Below are positions 10,201 to 17,849 of a DNA stretch of 27,407 nt, piece by piece. This stretch comes from Reticulitermes lucifugus. Lineage: Eukaryota; Arthropoda; Insecta; Blattodea; Rhinotermitidae. The notes below the pieces were generated by a model. It was not told where the DNA came from, did not search any database, and worked only from the letters and a program-made list of their open reading frames with translations. Where the stretch lies: positions 1 to 27,407 of the forward strand of contig JAKCWW010008001.1 of assembly GCA_026260175.1 (NCBI GenBank). Direction: 5' to 3'. The first letter of the stretch is position 1; every line of letters begins with the position of its first letter. The translations under genes and the position numbers were made by a program.

Positions 10201-13064
10201 AATAAAATTCCAATTTAGATTATAAGATTTTATGATTAACACAATCAAAGGCCTTTTCAAGGTCATAAAAAATGCCTCCTATCAAACTTTTACTGTTTAA
10301 GGCATTTAGAATTTCGGTAGTTAGCTTCTATATGGCCTTATCTGCTGATGATTTAGTTCTAAAACCAAACTGTTCTTCTGCCACAATATTATTTTTATTT
10401 AGGTGTTCAAGAAGTTGAATATTCATAGCTTTTTCCAATACCTTAGAGAATGAAGTTAGAAGTGATATAGGCCCGTAATTAGAAATATCTAGTTTGTCAC
10501 CCTTTTTAAACAAAGGTTTTATTTCTGAATATTTTAAATGATCTGGAAAAATTCCTGATGAAAATGATTTATTACATATGCGGTTTAGAGGAGAACTAAT
10601 GAATGGAGAACTTATTTTTAATAATTTAGTAGGTATTTCATCATATCCATGGGAATTCTTTAATTTAAGAGATTTAATTATATTCTCGACTTCCCTGGTT
10701 GATAAAGATTTAAGTTTAATGTTTGGAAAGGGATTCGTAAAAGCTTGTAGCAAATAATGAATGGGTGTAATGTTTATGAAGTTAGTAATGCTAAAATTAT
10801 TATTATTGTTTTTTGTGTTGATGTTTTCAGCTACTGATAGGAAGTATTTGTTAAAAGTATCTGCAATCTCTTGCTGATTTCTAACTCATTTCCCATCAAC
10901 ATTCAGTGTACATATATTTTCATTATTTGTATTTTTATTGGTTTCTGATTTTACTATATCCCATATGGTTTTGTTCTTATTACTGGAATTTTGAATTTTA
11001 TCTATCATATTTAAGTTTTTTAGCTTCCTTAATAATTGTAGATAGAATTTTACAATCTTTTTATAATTGTTTCTTAAGTCAGCATTATTGCTGTTCCTAT
11101 ATGCTATATGAAGCTCTCTTTTATGTTTGCAAGAAGTCTTTATTCTTATAGTAATCCAATTGTTTCTTTTATTAGCGGTTTAAAGTTTTTTTAATGGAAA
11201 GCTGGAATAAAAGATCTTCAAGCAGGTATCTAAGGAGTTAAACATTTTATTAACATCATCACTAGAAAAGGTTAAGTCCCATGTTTCATAACTTAGTTTA
11301 GTTAGAAAATCAATTATTGTATGCTTATTAATTTTCCTTATTACTTTGAATTGTTTAGTGTACAGTTTCAAATTTATTGCGTTAAATGTTATGGATTGCG
11401 CATCTTGATCAGACAATACATTAATTATTGGACATATGGAATAACTGCCTCTTTTAACAATACCAATAAAAATATTATCGATAGCTGTAGTAGAATTACC
11501 TTGGATTCTAGTGGGAAAATTTACTATACTTGTTAGATTATAAGATCGCAACAAAGCTTCTAATTGGCTTTTCCTTTCACTATCAGTGAGATAATTTATA
11601 TTTATGTAACCACAAATAATATATTCCTATTTCTACGTATTGTGTTAAAATTCAGTAAATTACTACACACTCTATGCCCAAACAGAGAATTTACTCAACC
11701 TTGAGGCTAAAGTGTGTTACTGTTCATGCACAGATCTAATAACCAATTAAAAAATATCAGCTGACTAATTTTGAAGCAGTAGCAATAGGTGATGATATTT
11801 TGAGTACCAGCTCAAGGTTAGGACATACAGAGAGGTAACTTTTATTTAATTACATTGATGTATAATGGAAAATGTGCTTATCATTTTCAGTTAAGTGACA
11901 TTGATATGCTTCTTTTGTGGACATTTTGGCTGCAGTGTCTTAATGACAGTTGCAAAGGTTCATTCATTTAAGGCCCAAAAAGATAGGTTTTAAACTGTGG
12001 GCATAAACAGTCACTTGTGGTATGAACAGTTTGAATAATAAAAACATTGTAAAACTGTAAATACAAATAGTAATGTCTTACCACAAAACCAGCAAGGTAA
12101 CTGAAGTACACATAACAATAACCCAAGAAAACTAATTTGTGAACTATATTTGGCCTATGTCCTATAACTACAATTAAATATTGCATTCAATTTCAAAAAC
12201 TAGCTCATGTGAAAATTATTAAGAATGTTGCTTGTCTAGTGTTTCCATATATGGTCTCTGTTCTCTTTTCTTACCTTTGCCCACTTATGTAAGTGTGTAG
12301 AGTCCCTAGCTAAGGTAGTATTACCTGTTAGTCCCAGGGATATGGTAATCATGAGAGTGATGGTTGACAGAGGGGACTTAGAGCTTAACATAGGTTCTGA
12401 AACACTGAGGGTTGGGGGCAGGGGGACTGGTTTGGTATTGTTCACTCTTCCAAAGTTTCATCTTTGATAGTGGCAAAGGTTGTCCACTAGCAGAAGAGTC
12501 TGTACACAATCTGAACTACCAGGAGAGTGAAGTCAGAACCATTAGAGTCCAAGATATTACACTGGGGCTATCCCCTACATTATTAATGGATTGCTTTGCA
12601 TCATGTGCATCACTTGACACTGATCTAACATTCCAGTCATTATTATCCACATGGTGCTGTGTGAAATGGACTAGGACACCCAACATTCCACTGACTGAGC
12701 AAGTTGGCTGAGCTGATAATACTTCTGATATGCAGGAGGTGGCAGCTTTGAACCATGGCCAGGACACCAATTATTGAGACTTGAGACTGAGGTAGTTCAT
12801 GGTTTCCTCTAATCTCTCCAAGCAATTACAAAGATAGCACCTCAAACAGGCCACAACTGAATCTCACACCATACTTTCCAGTATTCTCTAAGCATCCTAC
12901 CATTTGATACTACACAGCATGAGCTAAATCAGCCACACATAACTCAACTGACCAGCGTTAAAGGAGCTTACCATAGCGTCTGATCCATGTGACCCTAGTG
13001 ATGTGGGAAAGCGGATGTCCCGAACATGGAGTGTTCTAATCTTTAGTCCCATTTCTCGATACAT
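1067..13064 (-). CDS. ENOSF1: ENOSF1-type L-fuconate dehydratase (C-terminus outside window)
   Basis: This is a mitochondrial enolase superfamily member 1 homologue. The family converts L-fuconate to 2-keto-3-deoxy-L-fuconate using Mg2+. Nine exons join in continuous phase: 13064-12972, 8427-8325, 6908-6793, 5501-5347, 4413-4295, 3661-3504, 2491-2357, 1692-1521 and 1248-1067, giving 411 codons. The N-terminal capping domain covers about residues 8-190 and the barrel 195-411. The catalytic set is complete: K221-x-K223, metal ligands D251 (VDANQ), E277 (IEEP) and E306 (ATGE), and the D329 (QIDSCR)/H356 (CPHAGG) dyad. The start is the first in-frame ATG after an upstream TGA; M5 is an alternative. 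The family is about 440 residues, so some 30 C-terminal residues should lie in an exon left of position 1. No AATAAA is seen on this strand in 1-1030, which agrees. Intron 1 carries a LINE. Confidence 0.95.
1521..1692 (-). CDS. ENOSF1: ENOSF1 exon 8
   Basis: It encodes residues 294-350, with [13 protein letters not shown] (metal ligand E306) and QIDSCRIGG (D329). The acceptor is TTGCAG. The donor GGAG|GTTTGT is weak but is the only one that preserves phase and alignment into VPVCPHAGG. Confidence 0.93.
1693..2356 (-). other. ENOSF1 intron 7 with possible stem-loop repeat
   Basis: This non-coding intron contains a GC-rich patch at about 1884-1965, unlike its AT-rich flanks. In it AGTGCCT (1892-1898) pairs with AGGCACT (1924-1930). 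The patch looks like a piece of a dispersed repeat, but I cannot name it. A poly-T run lies near 2151-2160. Confidence 0.4.
2357..2491 (-). CDS. ENOSF1: ENOSF1 exon 7
   Basis: This exon of 45 codons encodes residues 249-293, from MVDANQ to HTTISK. It carries the metal ligands D251 and E277 in the IEEPTSPDD block. Acceptor GACCAG, donor AAG|GTAAAC, phase 0 at both ends. Confidence 0.94.
2492..3503 (-). other. ENOSF1 intron 6, nothing recognised
   Basis: AT-rich intronic sequence of about 1 kb. I see no open frame with recognisable protein similarity and no repeat shared with the rest of the window. Confidence 0.5.
3504..3661 (-). CDS. ENOSF1: ENOSF1 exon 6
   Basis: It encodes residues 196-248, from GWMGYS to WDNKL, including FKLKVG with the K221-x-K223 catalytic lysine motif. 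Acceptor TTTACAG, phase 1 in. The donor CTG|GTACAC is non-consensus beyond GT but is required to reach the next exon, MVDANQ, in phase 0. Confidence 0.94.
3861..3895. repeat. Short dispersed repeat shared with 23040-23075
   Basis: The block CCATATTTAAAGAAG, followed by a variant of TGCTGGA and TTTCCT, recurs in the same orientation in PAK1IP1 intron 2. About 23 of 26 bases match. The two places probably carry remnants of one mobile-element family that I cannot name. Confidence 0.4.
4135..4224. repeat. Self-complementary trinucleotide microsatellite
   Basis: An imperfect CTG/CTA repeat on the left is followed, after a CTAGTGATAATAG junction, by an imperfect GTA/GGT repeat on the right. The two halves are complementary, so either strand or its transcript could fold into a long imperfect hairpin. 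It lies in ENOSF1 intron 5, about 70 bases downstream of the exon 5 donor. Confidence 0.8.
4295..4413 (-). CDS. ENOSF1: ENOSF1 exon 5
   Basis: It encodes residues 156-195 plus the first base of 196, from [10 protein letters not shown] to GYPAYTTQA. Acceptor ATTTCAG, phase 2 in; donor GCTG|GTAATC, phase 1 out. The GYPAYTT block is typical of the ENOSF1/fuconate dehydratase family. Confidence 0.93.
4588..4679. repeat. Foldback repeat, copy 1
   Basis: A 92-bp imperfect palindrome. The left arm has ACTGATGTTTCAGAGGAAT and the right arm has the complement of a close variant, ending AACACTGATGCCTATCTAC. Related copies lie at 7947-8035, 14896-15012 and 16500-16561. It is intronic, in ENOSF1 intron 4. 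Confidence 0.65.
4680..5346 (-). other. Rest of ENOSF1 intron 4, nothing recognised
   Basis: AT-rich intronic sequence with no recognisable coding or repeat signature. Confidence 0.5.
5347..5501 (-). CDS. ENOSF1: ENOSF1 exon 4
   Basis: It encodes residues 105-155 plus two bases of 156, from [14 protein letters not shown] to STIDFRY. It includes the conserved ALWDLWA and KLLVDMEPE blocks. Acceptor ACTCAG, donor AT|GTAAGG, phase 2 out. Confidence 0.95.
5502..6409 (-). other. ENOSF1 intron 3, unrecognised part
   Basis: Intronic sequence without protein similarity that I recognise. Several short open frames are not supported by any motif. Confidence 0.5.
6415..6643 (-). mobile_element. tRNA-derived SINE, copy C
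   Basis: On the minus strand the head has an A-box-like TAGCTTAGTTGG and a B box, GGGTTCGAATCC. It is followed by the body block CCAGACCGGCTCTGGGGTCC shared with the copies at 15690-15960 and 17850-18124. The copy ends before the double-hairpin tail seen in those two. It is inside ENOSF1 intron 3, in the sense orientation. Confidence 0.85.
6793..6908 (-). CDS. ENOSF1: ENOSF1 exon 3
   Basis: It encodes residues 66-104, from VVAAVKSL to TNDSQLRW. Acceptor TATACAG, phase 1 in; donor TGG|GTAAGA, phase 0 out. The [17 protein letters not shown] block is characteristic of the family. Confidence 0.94.
7177..7272. repeat. Compound trinucleotide microsatellite
   Basis: GTA repeats are followed by GTT repeats, a short interruption, GCT repeats, more GTT, three GTC-type units and a final GTT run. 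It is in ENOSF1 intron 2. On the minus strand it would read as polythreonine, but no start or supporting sequence makes that coding. Confidence 0.9.
7273..7624 (-). other. ENOSF1 intron 2, nothing recognised
   Basis: AT-rich intronic sequence between the microsatellite and the SINE fragment, with no recognisable feature. Confidence 0.5.
7625..7725 (+). mobile_element. tRNA-like SINE fragment
   Basis: It contains a B-box-like CAGGTTCAATCCC near 7681-7693 and an upstream tRNA-like stretch, GGTTCAGGCAGTTAG. It resembles the head of a tRNA-derived SINE, antisense within ENOSF1 intron 2. The body is not clearly present. It is not a functional tRNA, since no paired acceptor stem is visible. Confidence 0.5.
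7947..8035. repeat. Foldback repeat, copy 2
   Basis: The left arm has GGTACCGACATTACAGAGGA then CATCCATCTTTAGAGT; the right arm has ACCCTAAAGTGGAGGC. The arrangement is the same as in the copy at 14896-15012. It is in ENOSF1 intron 2. Confidence 0.6.
8325..8427 (-). CDS. ENOSF1: ENOSF1 exon 2
   Basis: It encodes residues 32-65 plus one base of 66, from [10 protein letters not shown] to [10 protein letters not shown]. Acceptor TTGGCAG, donor ATAG|GTAAGT. The H-x-D-x-x-YS-x-AYV and TFTIG-x-G blocks match the N-terminal domain of ENOSF1. Confidence 0.94.
9712..10753 (-). pseudogene. LINE reverse transcriptase, frameshifted
   Basis: Fragments align in order to a LINE reverse transcriptase: [15 protein letters not shown] and [19 protein letters not shown] (10753-10328), then [17 protein letters not shown] (10213-10140), then [20 protein letters not shown] and [11 protein letters not shown] (from about 10085). 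The catalytic FADD is intact. At least two frame changes and an in-frame stop between the fragments show that it is inactive. Confidence 0.85.
11180..11622 (-). pseudogene. LINE endonuclease C-terminal fragment
   Basis: The frame reads [11 protein letters not shown], then [10 protein letters not shown], then TAIDNIFI and VLSDQDAQ. This fits the end of an apurinic-type (EEP) endonuclease of a non-LTR element. The usual GD-x-N motif has become GY-x-N, so a catalytic aspartate is replaced by tyrosine. SDQDAQ keeps the D of the terminal SDH/SDQ motif. The element begins here, so the N-terminal half of the domain is absent. Confidence 0.75.
11640..12680. other. ENOSF1 intron 1, nothing recognised
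   Basis: Between the LINE and the SINE there are several short open frames on both strands (for example 12236-12445 minus and 12412-12711 plus). None has a motif I recognise. The stretch at about 12236-12640 is somewhat less AT-rich and may be an old repeat. Confidence 0.4.
12690..12950 (+). mobile_element. tRNA-derived SINE, second family
   Basis: The head has an A-box-like TTGGCTGAGCTGATAATAC and a B-box-like GCTTTGAACCATGG. The body block GGTTTCCTCTAATCTCTCC is one I associate with insect SINEs. It lies just inside ENOSF1 intron 1, ending about 20 bases before the exon 1 donor in plus coordinates, and is antisense to the gene. Confidence 0.65.
12972..13064 (-). CDS. ENOSF1: ENOSF1 exon 1, start codon
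   Basis: The 31 codons from MYREMGLK to GSHGSDAM contain the family block [18 protein letters not shown]. The donor ATG|GTAAGC is strong. The in-frame codons upstream lead to a TGA with no earlier ATG. A TTACAG at about 13086-13091 on this strand could be a 5' untranslated exon acceptor, but this is unproven. No mitochondrial presequence is evident. Confidence 0.92.
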
Positions 13065-13303
13065 AGTACTCTCTTTCTTATGCTCCCTGTAATGGCAGAT
13101 ATTTCCAGCTGAAGCACTTCAAAACAGCACTCCTGACCACATCCAGGACCCTCCCAACTGCTTCCAAATTACACATGGAATACGATCTCTAACCGTAGAG
13201 AACGCCTGGTTTGTGATACTGACCACGCCTCTCCATGTAGTTGTCTTTGAGCTTTACTGCCATGTGCTCATAACTTTATTTTACTAGGGCATTTTCTTAC
13301 ATT
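13065..13303 (-). other. Upstream region of ENOSF1
   Basis: Sequence immediately 5' of the ENOSF1 start codon. It must hold the 5' untranslated region or an untranslated intron and perhaps the promoter. I see no clear TATA box or initiator that I would defend. Confidence 0.35.
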
Positions 13304-13435
13304 TGGGACAGGTGGCGGGCTCTTGTGAATGCGGTAATGAACCTTCGGGTTCCATAAAATGCAGGGAATTTCTTGACTAGCTGACAACCTGCTAGCTTCT
13401 CAAGAAGGACTCTGCTCCATGGAGTTAGTTATTTT
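13304..13435 (+). repeat. Dispersed repeat fragment
   Basis: This stretch, including CTTCGGGTTCCATAAAATGC and GAAGGACTCTGCTCCATGGA, is more GC-rich than its flanks. It reads like a short dispersed repeat that I associate with cockroach and termite assemblies. That is recognition by memory only; no second copy is in this window. Confidence 0.35.
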
Positions 13436-14880
13436 CTTACATTTATGATCCTTTTGAAAATGAAATACTGAAAACAGGACTACCATTCAGCACATTCAGC
13501 AACAGCCTATCATAGTACACAATTTGTTATTGAAGGAAACTGACTTTATTATTACTCCAGCATGCTTCAAACTTTAATAATCATCATCAGGAAGACTACC
13601 AGTACTGAGTTCACAAAAAGGAAATATGTAGAAGCTTTACCTTTCTCTACATCTGACAATTAGCATCTTGCTATAGACTTATTAAGATCAGATCCTATTG
13701 TCAAAATATTTTGTAATTGATTTAAGTCCTGTATTACATTTTATATTATGCACTTTTATTGAGGTTTATTCCTGTCATTGGCTATGTTCATTACATAATT
13801 TTAAAAGATTAAAATTTGAGTAATTTAAATTAAAGTGCTTCATAAAGTTTACAGAACAATTACCACTCAGCACCATTTTCGTGCCACAGACATACAAATA
13901 AAACATATCAAAGTATCCTCAATGTTTCTGTATTGTAAAGATCCACACTTTTGTTAGGTTATTGCATATGTGTGGTTTTTATGTAAAGATAAACCATATG
14001 ACATTTAATGAAACTCCACTGGACTACCAGCTTTGTCACGTGATTAAAGAGTGAACAAACTAATGTTTCAACAATCATTTCCATCCTTGTCATCAGGAAC
14101 TGATTGTTCTTGAAGCATTGGTTGGTTTGTTATTTAACTACCTGACACAGCTGATAACCCGAGAGAGTTTTACTGCATTCAGTTGCCATGAAAGCTTCAG
14201 ATCATATATCATATGATAGTTGTTGAAGTACATAAACCTACATAAAATTATTATTTTATGGTGTCAAACTTTATGGGCCTTCAGTGTTCCAATGGTTTAT
14301 TCAGTTAAGCTTTATGGAAACAGCAGGATAGAAGTGTTTTGTTCAGGGTGTATCTAGTAGTTGTTACTGGATGTTCACATTATTAAAACATTGAGGATAT
14401 TAGAATATATCTTAATTATATATATGTATGGCACACAAAATGAAATAAAAGGGATGGTGAATAGTAACTGTTCATGTAACAACCATGTCTGATGGCAGCA
14501 AGAAACCTCCATAAAAGTGCATAATATCAAATGTGATACAAGACACAAATAAATTACAAAACAGATATTTTGACAATAAAGACACATGTCAGTAAGTCTT
14601 TATAGCACACTCCTAAATTTAAGGTATAAAGAAATGTAAAAAGTTTATGTAATTTCCTTTTGTGAACTCAAGATGATCTTCATGATGATAACCGTTAATG
14701 GTCAAAATGTATTGGGGTAACAATAAAGTCACCTGTTATCAGTAACAGATTATGTGTATGTACTGTGATGGACCTCCATTGAATTTTAATCATATGAGGT
14801 ACACAGTGAAAGATGACTGCATTTAATTTTGAAAATAAGAGTTACAGGTCTCATGGTGGTTAGTGTTAACATTCTTATGG
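13436..14880. other. Intergenic, mostly unrecognised
   Basis: AT-rich intergenic sequence. The minus strand has two repeat-like motifs of the form CCTGATGA followed by TTGAA(A/G)C at about 13575-13606 and 14068-14099 (see findings). No coding region is supported. Confidence 0.45.
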
Positions 14881-14895
14881 GATGTAACACTGTGC

Positions 14896-15012
14896 AGTTA
14901 GGTACCAACATTTCAGAGGAACCTGCTGTTTCCATCTTCAGGGTAGCAGTTCCAGACCACATGGCATCATCTCCACACTTGTACCTTGAAGATGGAGGCA
15001 GCAGCTTCACCC
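14896..15012. repeat. Foldback repeat, copy 3
   Basis: The left arm has GGTACCAACATTTCAGAGGA, then TTTCCATCTTCAGGGTA. The right arm has GTACCTTGAAGATGGAGGC, the complement of the left core, after a spacer of about 40 bases. It is the best-preserved member for the inner stem. Confidence 0.7.
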
Positions 15013-15059
15013 TAGAACTTCTACCAGACTACACTCCATCAAATCCCAGAAGACTGTAG

Positions 15060-15689
15060 TATTAAAACATTCAAAATACACTCTTTGGCCTATATTTAGT
15101 TCCTCTTTGGCCTATTTCATATCTTTGAAAGGAATTATTTCATAATGTGCTGAGCCATGGGTTCTTACTCAGGCAGACAGGTGTATGTTCCTTTCTCACT
15201 TCATTTAATTTACATTCATTTTGTATTAAATGTTTGAAATTTGATATATATACTTACCAAAACAAAATTCACCTGTAGAAGATGAATCTCTATTCCCGTG
15301 ATGAAACAGATGTGTGGAATTATATTTCTGATAAGACTTTTATGTTTACAAGTATAATTCTGGTGTGTAATACTTCTGATAAACTGATAACTGTGAGCAC
15401 AGATAAGAAACATGTTACACAATGCCTTTCTGCTGCAGTAGAGTTGTGTGACCTGTTGAGACAGGTGGACTCTGTTGTTTGTCTGATGTATGCATTAAAC
15501 AGGTGCACACTAATAGATCTGTGTTATAAACATGTGACTGCTAATGCTCTTAAACAGTGTTGGCATAGCAAGTGTTCACTAATGAGGGCTTGTCACACAG
15601 GGTATGACATAATAATGCAAGTCACACCTTATGGTGGCTTGTAACAGATAACATAAAATGTCAAAACAAAACAGATGAGGGGAAATAAT
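15060..15689. other. Intergenic; one 120-codon open frame, unsupported
   Basis: An open frame on the plus strand at 15282-15644 has no recognisable domain, signal peptide or splice context. It is interpreted as chance. The rest is AT-rich and featureless. Confidence 0.4.
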
Positions 15690-15960
15690 GGGCTGGGATA
15701 GCATAGTCAGTATAGTGACTAGCTACGGGCTGGGTGGTCCAGGGATTGAATACTGGTTGGGGCGAGATTTTTGCATCTGTCCAGACTGGCCCTGGGGCCC
15801 ACCCAGCCTCCTCTACAGTGGGTACTGAGTCTCCTTCCTGGGGGTAAAGCAGCCAGGGCATGGCACTGACCACCCACCCCCACCTAGCGCTGAGGTTAAA
15901 GAAAGAGTAGAGCTATACCTCTACTCCCCCACTGGGCCTTCATGGCCTGTTCTAGGGTGA
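15690..15960 (+). mobile_element. tRNA-derived SINE, copy A (near full length)
   Basis: The head starts GGGCTGGGATAGCATAGTC (A box region), with a degenerate B box, GGGATTGAATACTGG, about 50 bases on. The body contains CCAGACTGGCCCTGGGGCCC and matches copy B along its length. The 3' part holds two stem-loops: GAGTAGAG/CTCTACTC (15905-15912 with 15919-15926) and GGCC-TTCAT-GGCC. The copy ends near AGGGTGAAC with no obvious poly-A tail. Confidence 0.9.
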
Positions 15961-16499
15961 ACTTTATACTTATGAGAGGAAATAATAGATCTGCAATTGT
16001 CCAAACTGGGAATCCTAACACTAAAGTGCAGATGAAAGTATCAACAGCAAAACAGTGTCTGCAGGAGAGAATGGTGCATAGGAATTTTTGGATAGGATCA
16101 ATCATAAAAATTTTTAAAGACAGCATACAATTTTCTGTTTCTATACCACTGGAGACCCTTTACACAGATTACAAGAACGGGCTAATCCAATTAATGTACA
16201 CTAAAATAGTTGCATGTATAAAATATTCTAATATTTGTAAATTGTATAATAAATCTGTCATGTTTACAAGCATCCAGCCTTACCACTGCTAACAGAACAC
16301 CAGGAAAAAATGTGAGATTTGAGGTTCTCACAATGATGACTATGATTTGAGGTGATTCTCTCAGTGGTAACTATGAAGATTACTGTCTCTCATTGCTTCT
16401 CACAGCAGTTGCTATGAACAATATTGTCTCCAATTCATTCACTCATAGTGCCAATCCTGCTCCTCCATTCCTCATATCACTGGCCATTTTCCCCCATGA
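15961..16499. other. Intergenic, nothing recognised
   Basis: An open plus-strand frame at 15942-16292 overlaps the SINE end and has no motif, so it is treated as chance. A short direct echo, GAGGTTCTCA...GAGGTGATTCTCT, occurs at 16320-16363. Confidence 0.4.
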
Positions 16500-16561
16500 G
16501 GCTTGTACCCTGAAGATGGAAGCAACCAGTTCCTCTAAAACACTGGTACCTATCTACCACC
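16500..16561. repeat. Foldback repeat, copy 4 (one arm)
   Basis: Only the right arm is clear: TACCCTGAAGATGGAAGC, then AGTTCCTCTAAAACACTGG, then TACCTATCTACC. It matches the right arms of the copies at 4588-4679 and 14896-15012. A matching left arm is not seen upstream. Confidence 0.6.
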
Positions 16562-16621
16562 ACTTCACATCCCACAAGACAGCAAACTTCAGTCACCATT
16601 TTGGAAAATGTATGCAATATA

Positions 16622-17146
16622 TTTAGACTATTTTTAACACTATATTATTCTTCCTTGCTTCCCTTTGTTGCCCTCTTTCAAAACGAACTTGGGTAATTCG
16701 TTTCATTCTTTCAAGCATACGTTTGTGTGAGTAATGTTCCACTGTCCTCACATTTGTTGCAGTCTAACATGTAGGTGCATGATCAAACAATCTTGTATCA
16801 GGGCAGTATATGAGTTGTCAGTTTCATTCCATTTGATGTGTTGTATGAACAGCAGCATGTAAAGTCACTGTCTGAGCATCATGAAGGAATATTGATGATG
16901 TGTAACTAACCATTCTACTTCCCCAGGTACTTTATTGGATGGGAGAGATAAATGAAATTACCACCATTCATGATCAGATGTGTAAAACGGAAAACATTTA
17001 ACTGTTAAGTGAAGACATACTGTTATAACCCACTCTAGAAGATGCAGGAAAATAAAGCAACAATTACAGAATATTTTATTTTGAAACATTTAAGCTCATA
17101 ATGATTTTTAAAGTTCTTTAAAGATGACGAACTGGGATACATCAGT
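16622..17146. other. Intergenic, nothing recognised
   Basis: AT-rich intergenic sequence with no supported coding region or repeat. Confidence 0.45.
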
Positions 17147-17234
17147 CAGTAGACATGGGCTTGACTTCAATGGTTCAATTTTGACAGGCAAGGGATTTTA
17201 CTCTTTGTCACCATATCCAGACTAGAGTTTATTT
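17147..17234 (+). mobile_element. Degenerate SINE fragment cut by mariner
   Basis: The fragment ACTGGGATACATCAGTCAGTA resembles the SINE A-box region, and ATGGTTCAATTTTGAC a decayed B box. ATCCAGACTAGAG echoes the CCAGACTGG body block. The similarity stops where the mariner terminal repeat begins, and no SINE body resumes beyond the element. Confidence 0.45.
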
Positions 17235-17317
17235 TACGAGGGTTATCCAAAAAGTAAAGATACAACACGGGTGGGAGGGGAAGGGAAATCACCTCAGACC
17301 ATCCCGCTCACAGCCCA

Positions 17318-17340
17318 NNNNNNNNNNNNNNNNNNNNNNN
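17318..17340. other. Assembly gap, 23 N
   Basis: An unsequenced run inside the mariner element. The number of N need not equal the missing length. Confidence 0.98.
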
Positions 17341-17341
17341 T

Positions 17342-17524
17342 TTGTTTTTGCATTTAAAGAAACATCTGGCCGGCCAGAAGTTTCACGAAGACGAAGAGGT
17401 GAAAAGCGAAGTCACTACATGGTTGCGTGCACAGGCGGCGGAGTTCTATGACATTGGAATACAAAAACTTGTACCCAGGCTAAACAAATGCCTTGGCAAA
17501 GGTGGTGATTATGTTAAAAAATAG
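17342..17524 (+). pseudogene. Mariner transposase C-terminal part
   Basis: About 60 codons after the gap read HLKKHLAGQKFHEDEEVKSE, then WLRAQAAEFYDIGIQKLVPR, then a stop. This is the typical mariner (DD34D) C-terminus, with AAEFYD-x-GIQKLVPR-x-x-KCL-x-x-GG-x-YV. The frame is open to the gap. The catalytic DD34D residues would lie inside or left of the gap and cannot be seen. Whether the gene is intact is therefore unknown. Confidence 0.85.
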
Positions 17525-17625
17525 CTAAAAGTATGTGTTAAGAGTTTTTTCTGTCGATTTTGTTAATAAATATTTTTTCAAAATTTTATTGCTTTTGTAT
17601 CTTTACTTTCTGGATAACCCTCGTA

Positions 17626-17849
17626 CATTAAAATTTATTTTACATTTATTTTACATTAAAATTGTGTATATTTACATATTTATGACTATTTTCACATTGT
17701 ATCGTTTTTGTGACACACTTATGCATGGAATGTATGTATGTATGGAACTACCTAGTCCCCTCTCCAATGGGTACAATGGACTTTTCAGCTGAAGGCAAAG
17801 TCACTACAGCATAAAGCTAACGATTCACCTCCATCTAGTAAGGTAAAAA
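17626..17849. other. Intergenic, AT-rich
   Basis: It begins with a short repeated motif of the type TTTATTTTACATTAAAATT (17629-17663). Nothing else is recognised. Confidence 0.45.

Larger units (their letters stand above)
8825..11626 (-). mobile_element. Jockey/CR1-like LINE, 5'-truncated copy
   Basis: A degenerate non-LTR retrotransposon lies within ENOSF1 intron 1 in the same orientation as the gene. In order on the minus strand there are: the end of an endonuclease domain (about 11622-11180), a linker (11180-10754), reverse transcriptase fingers and palm (10753-9712) and a C-terminal region ending at a stop at 9167-9169. The reverse transcriptase keeps [10 protein letters not shown] and the catalytic FADD. 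Frames change at several points, so the protein is broken. The 5' end is lost inside the endonuclease. The 3' untranslated part is AT-rich (about 9004-9062), and the 3' boundary near 8825 is a guess from similarity in style to the copy at 19535-20808. Confidence 0.85.
17237..17623 (+). mobile_element. Mariner element with assembly gap
   Basis: Terminal inverted repeats CGAGGGTTATCC(A)... are at both ends and match at 30 of 31 positions when the flanking TA is counted. The left copy is 17235-17265 and the right 17595-17625. TA dinucleotides flank both sides, as expected for Tc1/mariner insertion. The right part encodes a mariner transposase C-terminus. A run of 23 N at 17318-17340 replaces most of the interior; a full mariner is about 1.3 kb, so the true length is unknown. 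Confidence 0.9.

Noticed and set aside
12412-12825. Three overlapping open frames of 60-99 codons.
   Set aside because: They overlap each other on both strands, carry no motif and run into a SINE within ENOSF1 intron 1.
14068-14099. An active hammerhead ribozyme on the minus strand.
   Set aside because: CTGATGA is present, but stem II is only about three pairs and the GAAA is out of register. It is kept only as part of a recurrent-motif observation.
15282-15644. A 120-codon open frame as a gene.
   Set aside because: No recognisable domain, no splice or codon-usage support, and an AT-rich intergenic setting.
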